This document shows, piece after piece, positions 1-10,303 of a DNA stretch of 64,000 bases. The DNA lies in contig JAILWQ010000003.1 in assembly GCA_025698865.1 (NCBI GenBank), forward strand, positions 62,001 through 126,000. Direction: 5' to 3'. The DNA is from Erythrobacter sp. GTDB lineage: Bacteria; Pseudomonadota; Alphaproteobacteria; Sphingomonadales; Sphingomonadaceae. Every line of letters begins with the position of its first letter. The first letter of the stretch is position 1. The notes under the pieces are model-generated. The model did no database searches, was not told the origin of the DNA, and saw nothing but the letters and a program-made list of their open reading frames with translations. A program made the translations under genes and the position numbers.

Positions 1-327
1 GAGATCATCGAGACCTTCGGCGCCGTCTCGATCGCCTGCGTATGGTCGATGGCCAAGGGTGCGCTCGACCGCAGCGGAGCGGATGTCGCCGTCGCGATCA
101 GCGGCATTGCCGGCCCCGGCGGGGGCAGCGAGCTCAAACCGGTCGGGACCGTCGTCTTTGCCCGAGTCGAACGGGACCGGATCGGCAAGCCAAACGGCGA
201 ATTGCGGCAGTTCGACGGGTCGAGCCGCGCGGAGGTGCGCCGCCAGGCGACGATCTGCGCGCTCGAATTGCTGTTACCCGATCAGGAAGAAGCGGAAGCT
301 GCGCCCGGAGCCGATTCGAGCCCATAA
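1..327 (+). CDS. cinA: CinA C-terminal domain protein (nicotinamide-nucleotide amidase type), 5' truncated by window edge
   Basis: The frame is open from the first base and ends at a stop at 325-327, so only the last 108 codons are present. The segment GADVAVAISGIAGPGGG followed by KPVGTVVFA is the signature of the CinA C-terminal (PncC) domain, which deamidates nicotinamide mononucleotide in pyridine nucleotide recycling. The N-terminal part lies outside the window, so a stand-alone PncC cannot be told from a full CinA. Its last 46 bases overlap the 3' end of the convergent START-domain gene. Confidence 0.85.
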   Translation, partial: EIIETFGAVSIACVWSMAKGALDRSGADVAVAISGIAGPGGGSELKPVGTVVFARVERDRIGKPNGELRQFDGSSRAEVRRQATICALELLLPDQEEAEAAPGADSSP

Positions 328-749
328 AGGTCGTGCGCCCGCTGCTCGAATGCAGCGACCATCTTGCGGAAAGCGCGGTCGAAATACTGACCGGCGAGCT
401 TCTCGAACACCGCATTGCGGAACGTGAAATCGACGCAGAAATCGATCGCGCATCCGCCATCGGGTTCGGGCGAGAACACCCAGCTGTTGTCGAGATCGCG
501 GAGCGGCCCGTCGACATAATGCACGTCGATCCGCCGAGGCCGGTTTTTGCTCACCCTTGAGGTGAACTTTTCCCTGATTGCCTTGAAGCCGACTAGCATG
601 TCGGCAACCAGTTCGGTTTCGCTTTCGGAGCGGACGCGGGTCGCCACCACCCAGGGAAGAAACTCGCCGTAGCGGCCGACATCGGCCACCAGGTCGAACA
701 TCTGTTCGCAGCTATAGGGAAGCCTGTGGGTTTCGCGAATACCCGGCAT
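282..749 (-). CDS. Coq10/RatA-like START-domain protein (ubiquinone-binding family)
   Basis: This 155-residue protein has the size and opening of the polyketide cyclase/Coq10 family (RETHRLPYSCEQMFDLVADV, then YGEFLPWVV). The family forms a START-type hydrophobic pocket and in alphaproteobacteria and mitochondria is linked to ubiquinone delivery to the respiratory chain. Members are often mislabelled RatA toxin. The ATG at 749 overlaps the lipA stop by one base (TGATG), so it is probably translated from the lipA transcript. The C-terminal tail, rich in Ala and Ser, overlaps cinA in antisense. A toxin role is not supported by anything visible. Confidence 0.8.
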   Translation of the reverse strand: MPGIRETHRLPYSCEQMFDLVADVGRYGEFLPWVVATRVRSESETELVADMLVGFKAIREKFTSRVSKNRPRRIDVHYVDGPLRDLDNSWVFSPEPDGGCAIDFCVDFTFRNAVFEKLAGQYFDRAFRKMVAAFEQRAHDLYGLESAPGAASASS

Positions 750-1681
750 CAGCGCTGGGCCTTCGCCAGCTTCGCCTCCCGCGCCGCCCGCATCTGCGCA
801 AAATCGTCGCCCGCGTGATAGCTCGAGCGTGTCAACGGGCTCGAGGCGACTTGCAGGAAGCCCTTGGCGCGCGCGATCGAACCGTAGGCATCGAATGCCT
901 TAGGAGTAACGAAATCCTCGACCTTGGCGTGCTTCGGCGTGGGCTGGAGATACTGACCCATGGTCACGAAATCGATATCCGCGCTGCGCATGTCGTCCAT
1001 CACCTGATGAACCTCCAGCCGCTGCTCGCCGAGGCCGAGCATGATGCCGGACTTGGTAAAGATCATCGGATCGTGGCGCTTCACTTCCTCGAGCAGGCGA
1101 AGCGAGGCGTAATACCGCGCACCCGGCCGAATGGTCGGATAGAGACGCGGCACGGTTTCGAGGTTGTGATTGTAAACGTCGGGCCCAGCTTCACAGATCG
1201 CTTCGACCGCAGGCCGCATCTTGTTGCGGAAATCGGGCGTCAGGATTTCGATCGTCGTCTCCGGCGTCTCGCGCCGCAGGGCGTTGATTACCTTCACGAA
1301 CTGGCTCGCGCCGCCATCGGGCAGATCGTCCCGGTCGACGCTGGTGATGACGATGTGGTTGAGGCCCATCTTGCCCGCCGCGATCGCGACGTTTTCCGGC
1401 TCCATCGGGTCGACCAGGCGCGGCATCCCGGTCTTGACGTTGCAGAAGGCACAGGCGCGCGTGCAGACATCGCCGAGGATCATCACGGTCGCATGCTTCT
1501 TGTCCCAGCACTCGCCGATATTAGGACAGGCCGCTTCCTCGCAAACGGTGTTGAGCGCGAGATCGCGCATCAGCTTGCGCGTTTCGTGATAGCCCTTGCT
1601 GACGGGCGCCTTCACGCGGATCCAGTCGGGTTTGCGCTGGCGCGGGGTACGCGGTTCGGGAGCGGTGGACATGTCGTTCAT
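749..1681 (-). CDS. lipA: Lipoyl synthase
   Basis: This radical SAM enzyme inserts two sulfurs into protein-bound octanoate to make the lipoyl cofactor, which the pyruvate dehydrogenase encoded nearby needs. Both iron-sulfur sites are visible: the auxiliary-cluster motif [13 protein letters not shown] near residue 50 and the radical SAM motif CTRACAFC about 25 residues later. The C-terminal [15 protein letters not shown] segment is typical. I chose the ATG at 1681 ([10 protein letters not shown]), giving 310 residues; a GTG four codons upstream is the alternative. The gene is followed by the START-domain gene with a one-base overlap. Confidence 0.95.
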   Translation of the reverse strand: MNDMSTAPEPRTPRQRKPDWIRVKAPVSKGYHETRKLMRDLALNTVCEEAACPNIGECWDKKHATVMILGDVCTRACAFCNVKTGMPRLVDPMEPENVAIAAGKMGLNHIVITSVDRDDLPDGGASQFVKVINALRRETPETTIEILTPDFRNKMRPAVEAICEAGPDVYNHNLETVPRLYPTIRPGARYYASLRLLEEVKRHDPMIFTKSGIMLGLGEQRLEVHQVMDDMRSADIDFVTMGQYLQPTPKHAKVEDFVTPKAFDAYGSIARAKGFLQVASSPLTRSSYHAGDDFAQMRAAREAKLAKAQR

Positions 1682-1742
1682 TACGCCGCCCACTTAGGGA
1701 TGGGGCTTGCCAAGGGCAATGCCGGAGGCGCAAGGGAGCCCC

Positions 1743-2393
1743 ATGGAACACGACACCTCGCCGATGGACGCCCTGGTTGCCGGATACGGCCGTTTTCGCA
1801 ACGGAAGTTACGCGGCGGAACACGAACGCTGGGCCGCGCTGGCCGAAGGTCAGGCGCCGAAGACGATGATCATCTCGTGCTCGGACAGCCGCGTCGATCC
1901 CGCGCAGATTTTCGACGTCGCGCCCGGCGAACTGTTCGTGGTGCGCAATGTCGCGGCGCTCGTCCCGCCCTTCGAGACGACGCCCGGGCAGCACGGCGTT
2001 TCGGCGGCGCTGGAATTCGCCGTCCAGTTCCTGAAAGTCGAGCAGGTCGTGATCATGGGGCACGGAATGTGCGGCGGGTGCAAGGCCGCGCTGACGCAGG
2101 ACCTGCATGGCAATCGGCTTGGCGAAGGCGGATTCGTCGCCAACTGGATCGACATGCTCGACGACGCTCGCGATCCGATTGCCCGGGAGATGGGCACGAG
2201 CGGGCGCGAAGCCGAGCGGGCGATGGAGATGGCAGCGGTCAAGGTCAGCCTCGCCAACCTGCGCACTTTCCCCTGCATTCAGGAGAAGGAGCCGAGCGGC
2301 GAGGTCACGCTGCGAGGTGCCTATTTCGCCATCTCGGATGGCGTGCTGCACCTGCTCGACGAGGCGACCGGGACTTTCTCGCCCGCAAGCTGA
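1743..2393 (+). CDS. Beta-class carbonic anhydrase
   Basis: The 216-residue product interconverts CO2 and bicarbonate. The beta-class zinc ligands are present: Cys46 and Asp48 in CSDSRVD, then His107 and Cys110 in HGMCGGC. The ATG at 1743 is preceded by AAGGGAG at a good distance, so it is preferred over an upstream TTG at 1707. The gene is divergent from lipA, with a gap of about 60 bases that must hold both promoters. Bicarbonate supply for carboxylases is the usual role of this family. Confidence 0.93.
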   Translation: MEHDTSPMDALVAGYGRFRNGSYAAEHERWAALAEGQAPKTMIISCSDSRVDPAQIFDVAPGELFVVRNVAALVPPFETTPGQHGVSAALEFAVQFLKVEQVVIMGHGMCGGCKAALTQDLHGNRLGEGGFVANWIDMLDDARDPIAREMGTSGREAERAMEMAAVKVSLANLRTFPCIQEKEPSGEVTLRGAYFAISDGVLHLLDEATGTFSPAS

Positions 2394-2444
2394 CAAGGCG
2401 CGCCGCGTCTTGCCAGTCGATCCGCCCTCCCCCATGGGACCGGC

Positions 2445-3164
2445 ATGGCCCAGATCGACCAACGCAACATCGCCCTCCTGATCGACGCAGACAATGCGAG
2501 TCCGTCGGGAATCGACCCGGTTCTCACCGTCCTCGCGGAGCTCGGTCAGGTGAATATCCGCCGTGCATACGGCAACTGGCGCAAGACCAGCCTCAAGGGC
2601 TGGGTCGACCGGATGCATCGTTACGGGATCGAGCCGCAGCAGCAGTTCGACCTCACACGCGGCAAGAACGCGACCGACATGAAGATGACGATCGACGCGC
2701 TGGACCTCCTTTATGGCGGCCGGGTGGACGGTTTCGGGATCATGAGCTCGGATAGCGATTTCATGCCCCTGGCCATGCGGATCCGGCAGGACGGGTACCC
2801 AGTCTATGGTTTCGGCGGGGCGAAGACCCCGGAGGCGTTCCGTCAGGCCTGCACGCGCTTCATCGATGTGAACGCGCTGATCAAGGCGGAGAAGAGCGAG
2901 GCTGTCGAGACCCGCAAGCAACCGACGAAGGGCGAAATCGACGCCGAGCTGCTGACGTTGCTGGTCGATGCCTACAACGCCAGCAAGCGCGACGAGGGCG
3001 GTTATGCCAAACTGTCCGAGGTCGGCCAGCGGGCGGGCAACCGTTCGAGCTTCGACACGCGCAATTACGGATACGCAAGGCTGATCGACCTGATCGAAGC
3101 GATGCCCAACTTCGCCGTCGAAAGGCGCGACAACGGGCAAATCTTCGTCAAGCGTCTCCGCTGA
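2445..3164 (+). CDS. NYN-domain protein with C-terminal LOTUS/OST-HTH domain (LabA/DUF88 family)
   Basis: The 239-residue protein begins with NIALLIDADNAS, the first acidic motif of the NYN (PIN-like) ribonuclease fold. DMKMTIDALDLL and SSDSDFMPLAMRIR follow, so the acidic residues expected of a metal-dependent RNase are retained. After a basic linker at about residues 145-165, residues 165-239 (ELLTLLVDAYNA to IFVKRL) look like an OST-HTH/LOTUS RNA-binding domain. A role in RNA turnover is likely, but the substrate is unknown. It is preceded by a gap of 51 bases after the carbonic anhydrase gene and may share its transcript. Confidence 0.85.
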   Translation: MAQIDQRNIALLIDADNASPSGIDPVLTVLAELGQVNIRRAYGNWRKTSLKGWVDRMHRYGIEPQQQFDLTRGKNATDMKMTIDALDLLYGGRVDGFGIMSSDSDFMPLAMRIRQDGYPVYGFGGAKTPEAFRQACTRFIDVNALIKAEKSEAVETRKQPTKGEIDAELLTLLVDAYNASKRDEGGYAKLSEVGQRAGNRSSFDTRNYGYARLIDLIEAMPNFAVERRDNGQIFVKRLR

Positions 3165-3205
3165 CCTGGTCAGACCGCAGAAACAACGAACGGATCAAAC
3201 GACAA

Positions 3206-3233
3206 AGGGCGCGAAGCTCTCGCTTCGCGCCCT
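3206..3233 (-). terminator. Intrinsic terminator-like hairpin downstream of the TPR gene
   Basis: A perfect 12-bp stem (AGGGCGCGAAGC with GCTTCGCGCCCT) encloses a four-base loop that reads GAGA on the minus strand, a GNRA tetraloop. On the minus strand it is followed by TTTGTCGTTTG. It lies 21 bases beyond the minus-strand TPR gene stop and may also end readthrough from the convergent NYN gene. Confidence 0.75.
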
Positions 3234-3254
3234 CCGAAATCAGTCTGGTGGGGA

Positions 3255-4538
3255 TCAGACGCCGCGCTGGTCAGCGTAGATGCTCCAGAGCTGGGCGATC
3301 GGCTTGCGCTGCCCTTCGACCTTGGCGAATGTCGCCTTCGCTTCCTCGGTCTTGCCCTGATCCAGCTGAGCAATGCCGAGCCGTGTTAGGACCATCGCCG
3401 TGTTCACGCCCTGCATTCCGAGAGCCTTGGTATAGAACTCCTCGGCTTCGGCGGGTTGCTCGTAGCTGAGATAGGCATCCGCAGCCGAAACCACATCGGT
3501 CAACGAGGCGTTGGCCGCCCTCGCTTCGCGCGCGACAGTGGGCAGATCGGCCCGGTCGGCATCGACCCTGCCGGCAGCTTCCGAACGCGAGGTAACCGCG
3601 AACTGGTCGCTGCGTTCCAGAACGCCCGAATCCCAACCCTGATCGATCACCGCGACGACTTCGCCGGGGAAGCGGCGCGGATCGGCGGCCTCGATGTATT
3701 CGAGATACATCTGCGGATACTTGATCGCGTTCAGCCGGCTCGCAAGCCGCAGAAGATCGAGCGATTCCTGGGTCTGGTAATCACCCATGTTGAGTGTGAC
3801 GGCGACCACGTCCGACCATGCGTCCTGGCTGGGATATTCCTGCGCATACCAGGTGGCGTAGCGCATGGCCTCGTCCGCCATCTCGTTATCGTAAGCGACC
3901 GCCAGCCCGCGCTTCAGCCAGTCCTGCTCGACCGGTTGCCCGACGGACTTGCGGGCCTCGACCGCGGCATCAAGCATGGCGAAGCCCTCCGCGAAATTGT
4001 TCTCGGCGAAATTGCTCTCGACGATCAGGATCGTGGGATCGGGATCGGTCTGCCCGGCATCCAGCGCCGCCTGGAAATAATTACCCGCATCGGCGTAATT
4101 CTTCGCATTGTAAGCCAGTTGCCCGGCCAGCATGTTGTACTGCGCCGTATTTTCGGCCGGAACCTTTCCGCTTTCCAGCATCATAGTAATACCCTGATAC
4201 TGAAGGGCCGTGTCTTCCGCTGTGCGACCGATCGAATAAACTGTGTTGCCCGCGACGAAGCGATCGTCTTGCGTTTCGATCGCAGCGACGAGCGTCGGTA
4301 CGGCAGACTTCAGCGCTGCGGCATCCGTCGAACCCGCGTCCTGCATTTCCTTGACCGGCGTATAAGCGGCGATGAAGCCCTTGGAATAATCGCCGGACGA
4401 CTTTTCCTGCTTCTTTTTCTGAGCGGCGGCCGGCGCTTCGATCGCCGTGGTGGCGACAGCGGTGCCGCCCATCAAGGCGAGAGCCAGTGCCAATTTCGAC
4501 ACCGCATTTCGATTGCGGGTAAGGTGACTGAAAAACAT
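3255..4538 (-). CDS. Secreted tetratricopeptide-repeat-like protein of unknown function
   Basis: The 427-residue product starts with a basic n-region and hydrophobic core (KLALALALMGGTAVATTA) ending in APAAAQ, a good Sec signal peptide with cleavage near residue 40. A lysine-rich stretch follows. The rest is helical with TPR-like spacing, for example MLAGQLAYNAKNYADAGNYF and AEEFYTKALGMQGVNTAMV near the C-terminus. A periplasmic scaffold role is the usual inference for such proteins; no enzyme motif is visible. The ATG at 4538 follows GGGAGAT with good spacing. It is transcribed away from gyrA across a 285-base spacer in which I see no further gene. Confidence 0.8.
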   Translation of the reverse strand: MFFSHLTRNRNAVSKLALALALMGGTAVATTAIEAPAAAQKKKQEKSSGDYSKGFIAAYTPVKEMQDAGSTDAAALKSAVPTLVAAIETQDDRFVAGNTVYSIGRTAEDTALQYQGITMMLESGKVPAENTAQYNMLAGQLAYNAKNYADAGNYFQAALDAGQTDPDPTILIVESNFAENNFAEGFAMLDAAVEARKSVGQPVEQDWLKRGLAVAYDNEMADEAMRYATWYAQEYPSQDAWSDVVAVTLNMGDYQTQESLDLLRLASRLNAIKYPQMYLEYIEAADPRRFPGEVVAVIDQGWDSGVLERSDQFAVTSRSEAAGRVDADRADLPTVAREARAANASLTDVVSAADAYLSYEQPAEAEEFYTKALGMQGVNTAMVLTRLGIAQLDQGKTEEAKATFAKVEGQRKPIAQLWSIYADQRGV

Positions 4539-4823
4539 TCTATATCTCCCAATGGGCGGCCAGACGACTATGCGAGTGGCCGAAAATTGTCTGCTTACTA
4601 AGGAAGTAGCCGTTGATTTCTCCTAGTCGGAAAACGCTGAACGGCCATTGAATGCCCGTAATCTCAAGTGCTGCCGCAGCTTTGTCAAACAGGCGAAGCC
4701 ATGTGTGGAAAAAGCGCGCGAGGGAGCGGTTAGGTTCCCTCCATTGGTGGCTTTTCGGGCGTTTTTCTCCTACATGGGAGGCTGATCCGGGCACCGTTCC
4801 GCAATCATGAAAAGACCGACGTT

Positions 4824-7664
4824 TTGAACGACGATACCGAATTGCTGAATCCGCCCGCTCCGGGCGACGAATACAACCGCATCGACATCGTCGAGGAGAT
4901 GAAGACGAGCTATCTCGATTACGCGATGAGCGTGATCGTGAGCCGCGCGCTCCCCGATGTCCGTGACGGTCTCAAGCCGGTTCACCGCCGCATCCTGTTC
5001 GCCAGTCAGGAAGGCGGCTTCGTCGCCGGGCGCCCCTACCGCAAGAGCGCCAAGATCGTCGGCGACGTGATGGGCAATTATCACCCGCATGGCGACAGCG
5101 CGATCTACGATGCGCTCGCGCGCATGACGCAGGACTGGTCGCTGCGCGTCCCGCTGGTCGATGGCCAGGGCAATTTCGGCAGCATGGATCCCGATCCGCC
5201 CGCTTCGATGCGCTACACCGAGGCGCGGCTCGCACGGGTTGCCAATTCGCTGCTCGACGATCTTGACAAGGATACTGTCGATTTCGCCGACAACTACGAC
5301 GGTTCGCGGCGCGAGCCGACCGTGCTCCCGGCGCGCTTCCCCAACCTGCTCGTCAACGGCGCGGGCGGCATCGCGGTTGGCATGGCAACCAACATTCCGC
5401 CGCACAATCTTGGCGAAGTCATCGATGGCTGCCTCGCCTTCATCGAGAATCCGGCGATAAGCTCCGAAGAACTCTTTGAAATCATTCCCGGCCCCGACTT
5501 CCCCACCGCGCCGCTGATCCTCGGCAAGTCCGGGGCGCGGGCCGCCTACACCACCGGGCGCGGCTCGATCCTCATGCGCGCCCGCCACGAGGTGGAAGAG
5601 AAACGCGGTGACCGCCGGTCTATCGTGCTCACCTCGATACCCTTCCAGGTCGGCAAGAGCGGGCTGGTCGAGAAGATCGCCGAGGCCGCCAAGGACAAAC
5701 GGATCGAGGGCATTTCCGACATCCGCGACGAAAGCTCGCGCGAAGGGGTGCGCGTGGTCGTCGATCTCAAGCGCGACGCTTCGGCCGAAGTCGTGCTCAA
5801 CCAGATCTGGCGCTATACCCCCGCACAGGCGAGCTTCCCGGCCAACATGCTCGCCATCCGCGGCGGGCGACCCGAGACACTTACCCTGCGCGATATCGTG
5901 CAAGCGTTTATCGGCTTTCGCGAGGAGGTCATCACCCGCCGCACCAAGTTCGAGCTGAACAAGGCCCGCGACCGGGCACATATCCTGCTCGGCCTGGTCG
6001 TCGCGGTGTCGAACCTCGACGAGGTGGTCGCGATGATCCGCGGCGCCTCCAACCCGGCCGAGGCTCGCGCACGGCTGCTGCGCAAGGAATGGCCGATCGG
6101 CGACATCGCGCAGTACATTGCGCTGGTCGAAGCGATCGAGCCCAATGCCGAGCAGGCCGGCGGCGCCTATCGCCTGTCGGAACGGCAGGTGAAGGCGATC
6201 CTCGAACTGCGGCTTCATCGCCTGACCGCACTCGGGCGCGACGAGATCGGTGACGAGCTCAAGGAACTCGCCACGGCGATCGAGGAATATCTCTCGATCC
6301 TCGCCGATCGCGTGAAGCTCTACGGCGTCATGCGCGAGGAGCTGGAGGAGATCAAGGCGACCTACGCGACGCCGCGTGTCTCCGAAATCGCGCCTGCCTG
6401 GGACGGTCTCGAGGACGAGGACCTGATCGAGCGCGAGGACATGGTCGTCACCGTGACCCATGGCGGCTACATCAAGCGCACACCGCTCGACACCTTCCGG
6501 GCGCAGGCGCGCGGCGGCAAGGGCCGCAGCGGGATGGCGACCAAGGACGAGGATGCGGTCGTCGAACTGTTCGTAACATCGACCCATAACCCCGTGCTTT
6601 TCTTCACGAACACAGGGCGTGTCTACCGTCTGAAAGTCTGGAAACTGCCCGAGGGCGGCCCTCAGACCAAGGGGCGGCCGATGGTCAACCTGCTGCCTCT
6701 GGGCGACGACGAGCGAGTAACCAACGTCCTCCCCCTCCCCGAGGATGAGAGCGAGTGGGAGACGCTCAATATCGTTTTCGGCACCGAGCAGGGCATGGTC
6801 CGCCGCAATTCGATGGACGCCTTCACCAACGTGCCGACTGGCGGCAAATACGCCATGGGTTTCGTCGAAGGCAGCGGCGATCGGCTGATCGGTGTCCGCC
6901 TGCTGAGCGAGGATCAGGAAATCTTTCTTGCCTCGGATTCCGGCAAGGCGATCCGCTTCTCCGCCACCGACGCGCGCGAAACCAAGAGCCGCACCGGCAT
7001 CGGCGTACGCGGCATGGCTTTGAAGGACGGAGCGAAAGTCGTTTCGATGGCCGTTCTCGACGCCGGCGAGCGCGATACCGAGATACGCGACGCCTATCTT
7101 CGCGCCGCCAGATGGAAGAACAACGACACCGAAACGGCTCTGGAAGCGAATGTGGCCACCGAGATGGAGGAGAACGAGGAGTTCATCCTCACCATCACCT
7201 CGCGCGGTTACGGCAAGATTTCCTCGGCTTACGAATACCGGACCATCGGCCGTGGCGGCCAGGGCCTGACCAATATCGGCGAGCCCTCCAGCAACCCCGC
7301 GCGCAACGGTCCGGTGGTCGCGAGCTTCCCGGTCAAGCACGGCTCGCAGCTGATGCTGGTCACCGATCAGGCCAAGCTGATCCGCCTCCCCATCGATTTC
7401 CGTCACATGGTCGAAGGCGGCTTCGACAGTCACGCGGGCTATTCGATTTCCGGACGTGGCTCGTCGGGCGTGCGCATCTTCAACGTATCGAAGGGCGAGC
7501 AGATCGTCGGCGCCGCGCTGATCGACGAGACCGAGGAGCCGGAAAACGAGGCCGAGGAACGCGTCGCGGACGAGATCGCCGCACGGGGCGGCCTCAACCG
7601 GACCGAGCCGTACACGACGCCCCACTCGGACAACAATATCGAGGGCGAGCCCGACAGCAGCTGA
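4824..7664 (+). CDS. gyrA: DNA gyrase subunit A
   Basis: The 946-residue product is the breakage-reunion subunit of gyrase. Catalytic tyrosine Tyr131 lies in MRYTEARL. The quinolone-determining region reads [10 protein letters not shown], so the residues matching E. coli Ser83 and Asp87 (here Ser92 and Asp96) are wild type. The C-terminal beta-pinwheel carries the GyrA-box-like [10 protein letters not shown]. The only start giving a normal N-terminus is TTG at 4824; the nearby ATG at 4807 is out of frame. No strong Shine-Dalgarno is visible. Confidence 0.97.
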   Translation: MNDDTELLNPPAPGDEYNRIDIVEEMKTSYLDYAMSVIVSRALPDVRDGLKPVHRRILFASQEGGFVAGRPYRKSAKIVGDVMGNYHPHGDSAIYDALARMTQDWSLRVPLVDGQGNFGSMDPDPPASMRYTEARLARVANSLLDDLDKDTVDFADNYDGSRREPTVLPARFPNLLVNGAGGIAVGMATNIPPHNLGEVIDGCLAFIENPAISSEELFEIIPGPDFPTAPLILGKSGARAAYTTGRGSILMRARHEVEEKRGDRRSIVLTSIPFQVGKSGLVEKIAEAAKDKRIEGISDIRDESSREGVRVVVDLKRDASAEVVLNQIWRYTPAQASFPANMLAIRGGRPETLTLRDIVQAFIGFREEVITRRTKFELNKARDRAHILLGLVVAVSNLDEVVAMIRGASNPAEARARLLRKEWPIGDIAQYIALVEAIEPNAEQAGGAYRLSERQVKAILELRLHRLTALGRDEIGDELKELATAIEEYLSILADRVKLYGVMREELEEIKATYATPRVSEIAPAWDGLEDEDLIEREDMVVTVTHGGYIKRTPLDTFRAQARGGKGRSGMATKDEDAVVELFVTSTHNPVLFFTNTGRVYRLKVWKLPEGGPQTKGRPMVNLLPLGDDERVTNVLPLPEDESEWETLNIVFGTEQGMVRRNSMDAFTNVPTGGKYAMGFVEGSGDRLIGVRLLSEDQEIFLASDSGKAIRFSATDARETKSRTGIGVRGMALKDGAKVVSMAVLDAGERDTEIRDAYLRAARWKNNDTETALEANVATEMEENEEFILTITSRGYGKISSAYEYRTIGRGGQGLTNIGEPSSNPARNGPVVASFPVKHGSQLMLVTDQAKLIRLPIDFRHMVEGGFDSHAGYSISGRGSSGVRIFNVSKGEQIVGAALIDETEEPENEAEERVADEIAARGGLNRTEPYTTPHSDNNIEGEPDSS

Positions 7665-7684
7665 TCGCCCGCCTGCGCTGATGC

Positions 7685-8353
7685 TCAGGCGCGCACGCTG
7701 GTCGAACTTCCTCGCGACGCTTGCACCACGCCTGTCGCAATCATCAGCTGGCCGGCGAAATACAGCGGCCAGATCAGCCAGCCTGTGATGTCGGCGTCGA
7801 GCCTTCCGGCTTCCCGTGCGAAAATGGCAAGGTCCGAAAGGACGAAGAGCACCGCGCCCAGTCCGACTCGGTAGCGCGGGAAGCAGCTCGTCCAGGCGGC
7901 GGCGGACATTGCTCCCAGCAACAGGGCGTAACCCGCCGCGAGGTGCCAGTTTGCCTGCGGCCAGGTAAACAAGGCCGAGATCAGCGGCACTCCGACCAGG
8001 AGGGCGATGCCGGCGGCTCGCTGGCTGCCTACGACGTGTAGTCGCCTGTTTCGAAGGTACAATCCGATCGCGACCAGATGTGCCAGACCGAAAATCGCTG
8101 CGCCTCCGAGGAACGAAAATTCGAGCAACATGTCCGCGATCGCGCACAGCGTCATGACGATCGCGATCAAGGTTCCGTCCGTGCCCCGCCCCCGCATCCA
8201 GGCATAGGCCGCGAGCGAGCCCACCCCCAACCCCTTCCACACAGCGGAATAGACGCCCGGCACGGTTTCGTCCGCGAGGAAGAAATAGGTGACCGCCGAG
8301 ACGATCCCCAGCAACAACCATGGCCTGTGTTCGATCAATGCGCGTCGCGGCAT
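7685..8353 (-). CDS. Lysoplasmalogenase-like membrane protein (YhhN/TMEM86 family)
   Basis: The 222-residue protein is almost wholly hydrophobic, with about eight predicted membrane segments. It carries CAIADMLLEF in the second helix pair, matching the acidic motif of YhhN/TMEM86 proteins, some of which hydrolyse lysoplasmalogens. The frame remains open far upstream across trmFO in antisense, but the ATG at 8353 is preceded by GAAGGAGA and is the sensible start. The gene converges with gyrA with 20 bases between stops and is divergent from trmFO. Substrate assignment rests on family membership only. Confidence 0.8.
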   Translation of the reverse strand: MPRRALIEHRPWLLLGIVSAVTYFFLADETVPGVYSAVWKGLGVGSLAAYAWMRGRGTDGTLIAIVMTLCAIADMLLEFSFLGGAAIFGLAHLVAIGLYLRNRRLHVVGSQRAAGIALLVGVPLISALFTWPQANWHLAAGYALLLGAMSAAAWTSCFPRYRVGLGAVLFVLSDLAIFAREAGRLDADITGWLIWPLYFAGQLMIATGVVQASRGSSTSVRA

Positions 8354-8428
8354 TCGGGCGGTCTCCTTCGTCCCGACTTCCGCTACGGCTTGAACCGCAT
8401 GGGTGACAAGCTCTAGGTGAGCGCTGCA

Positions 8429-9811
8429 ATGACACATGACATCCATATCGTCGGCGGCGGCCTCGCCGGAAGCGAAGCCGCGTGGCAGCTCGCCCAGCGC
8501 GGTTTCAAGGTGCGCCTTTCCGAGATGCGTGGCGCGCCCAAAAACATGGGTGGCGACACGACACCGGCGCACCAAACCGAGGGCCTTGCCGAATTGGTCT
8601 GTTCCAACAGCTTCCGGTCCGACGACGACACGAAAAACGCGGTCGGGCTGCTCCACTACGAAATGCGGGCGCTGGACAGTCTGGTAATGCGCGCAGGTGA
8701 AGCCGCCCGGGTTCCCGCAGGATCTGCCATGGCGGTCGACCGCGATGTCTTTTCGGAAGGCGTCCAGCGGGCGCTGGAGGAGCATCCCAACGTCACGGTG
8801 GTGCGCGAGCGGATCGACGCCCTCCCCGCGTCCGGACCCACCATAGTCGCCACCGGACCGCTGACCGCGCAGGCGCTGGCGGAAAGTATCGTCGGCGCGA
8901 CGGGGCAGGACCGGCTCGCCTTCTTCGACGCCATCGCGCCCATCGTCCATCGCGAGAGCATCGACATGGATATCTGCTGGATCCAGTCGCGTTGGAACAA
9001 GCGGACCGAAGCCTCGAACGAGGAGGGCGACTACATCAACTGCCCGATGACGAAGGAGCAATATCGCGCCTTTCATCAGGGGCTGCTCGACGGCGAGAAG
9101 ACCGAATTCCGCGAGTGGGAGACCGAGACCCCCTATTTCGAGGGCTGCATGCCGATCGAGGTCATGGCTGCGCGGGGCGTGGAGACCCTACGCTTCGGCC
9201 CGATGAAGCCGGTCGGGCTAGACAACCCGCGCGATACGACGCCGGAATTTCCGCAAGGCCGCTGGCCCCACGCCGTGGTCCAGCTGCGCCAAGACAACAG
9301 TCTCGGCACTTTATGGAACATGGTCGGCTTTCAGACCAAGCTGAAATACGGCGCGCAGGTGGAGCTTTTCCGGACGATTCCGGGGCTCGAGAACGCGGAG
9401 TTCGCTCGGCTCGGCGGGTTGCACCGCAACACTTTCCTCAACTCGCCAACCCTACTCGACCGGCAGCTGCGGCTGAAATCGGCACCGCATATCCGCTTCG
9501 CCGGGCAGGTGACGGGGTGCGAGGGCTATGTCGAAAGTTCCGCTGTCGGATTGCTGGCGGGGCTGATGGCGGCAAGCGAACTGGCGGCACGCGACTGGTC
9601 ACCGCCGCCGCGCACGACCGCTATGGGCGCGCTGCTCTCGCACATCACCGGCGATGCCGAAGCGGACACCTATCAGCCGATGAACGTCAATTTTGGCCTG
9701 TTTCCGCCGCTCCACGAATTCGGCAAGAAGCAGCGCAAGGAGGCCTATACCGACCGGGCTAAAGGCGATCTGGCCGCCTGGTTGAACGAGGCTGCGCTGG
9801 AGCCCGCCTAG
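8429..9811 (+). CDS. trmFO: FADH2/folate-dependent tRNA (uracil-54-C5)-methyltransferase TrmFO
   Basis: This flavoenzyme uses methylenetetrahydrofolate to make ribothymidine at position 54 of tRNA. The N-terminal dinucleotide-binding motif [15 protein letters not shown] is followed by the family motif CSNSFRSDD and by [10 protein letters not shown], which holds the catalytic Cys of the family. The length of 460 residues is typical. I chose ATG 8429 because AGGTGA lies eight bases upstream; GTG at 8417 is the alternative. The 3' end overlaps the convergent EF-hand gene by four bases, both stops sharing CTAG. Confidence 0.95.
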   Translation: MTHDIHIVGGGLAGSEAAWQLAQRGFKVRLSEMRGAPKNMGGDTTPAHQTEGLAELVCSNSFRSDDDTKNAVGLLHYEMRALDSLVMRAGEAARVPAGSAMAVDRDVFSEGVQRALEEHPNVTVVRERIDALPASGPTIVATGPLTAQALAESIVGATGQDRLAFFDAIAPIVHRESIDMDICWIQSRWNKRTEASNEEGDYINCPMTKEQYRAFHQGLLDGEKTEFREWETETPYFEGCMPIEVMAARGVETLRFGPMKPVGLDNPRDTTPEFPQGRWPHAVVQLRQDNSLGTLWNMVGFQTKLKYGAQVELFRTIPGLENAEFARLGGLHRNTFLNSPTLLDRQLRLKSAPHIRFAGQVTGCEGYVESSAVGLLAGLMAASELAARDWSPPPRTTAMGALLSHITGDAEADTYQPMNVNFGLFPPLHEFGKKQRKEAYTDRAKGDLAAWLNEAALEPA

Positions 9812-10272
9812 CAGCGACAGGCCGGTTTCGCGCGGGGCTTGGGCCGGGTGGTGGCGAATTCGCTCGGGCTCAGCTCGCCATTCCCGTCGGCGTCGGCGGT
9901 GTCGAAGCGGTTGGCCGTGGCGACTGCCCATTCCTCGAAGGTCAGCAGGTTGTTGCCATCGGTGTCGAGCTTGCGGAAGGCGTCGGTTCGGGTCGAGAGC
10001 ATTTCGGTCCGGCTGATCTTCCAGTCGCGGTTGCGGTCGTAGCGAAAGAAGCGGCGCTGCTCGCGGGTCAGTTCGGTTGCCTCGGGCGGCGCGGGGCCGA
10101 CGAGACCGGCACCATCGGCGGTGGGAAGCCCGGTTTCCTGCGGTTCCGGACCAAGCGCGGAAGGGTCGGGCGGCGGCGCGCCCTGTTCGACTTCGGCCCG
10201 GCCCTGCCACCAGAACACGCCGATCCCGGCTAGGACGAGGCCCAGCACGGCGCCGAGCAGGATGCGGTTCAT
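9808..10272 (-). CDS. Membrane-anchored or exported EF-hand protein
   Basis: The 154-residue protein has one N-terminal hydrophobic segment (residues 4-20, [17 protein letters not shown]), a proline-rich linker, and three EF-hand-like loops. These are [24 protein letters not shown] and [12 protein letters not shown], each with acidic residues at positions 1, 3, 5 and 12 or close substitutes. Calcium binding outside the cytoplasm is therefore likely; the partner is unknown. It ends with a CRC tail. ATG 10272 follows GGGGAGA. It lies 31 bases downstream of the squalene synthase-like gene on the same strand. Confidence 0.8.
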   Translation of the reverse strand: MNRILLGAVLGLVLAGIGVFWWQGRAEVEQGAPPPDPSALGPEPQETGLPTADGAGLVGPAPPEATELTREQRRFFRYDRNRDWKISRTEMLSTRTDAFRKLDTDGNNLLTFEEWAVATANRFDTADADGNGELSPSEFATTRPKPRAKPACRC

Positions 10273-10303
10273 GCGGAATCTCCCCTTGCCACAAGGGATT
10301 ACG

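Noticed and set aside
815..2755. 646-codon plus-strand frame covering lipA antisense and the carbonic anhydrase
   Set aside because: It crosses two well-supported genes in other frames and shows no recognisable domain.
4540..4794. 84-codon minus-strand ORF between the TPR gene and gyrA
   Set aside because: It occupies the promoter region of both genes and its translation has no family features.
4770..8435. 1221-codon open frame antisense to gyrA and neighbours
   Set aside because: It mirrors gyrA in high-GC antisense, has no family pattern and is rich in Arg, Asp and His as expected for a shadow frame.
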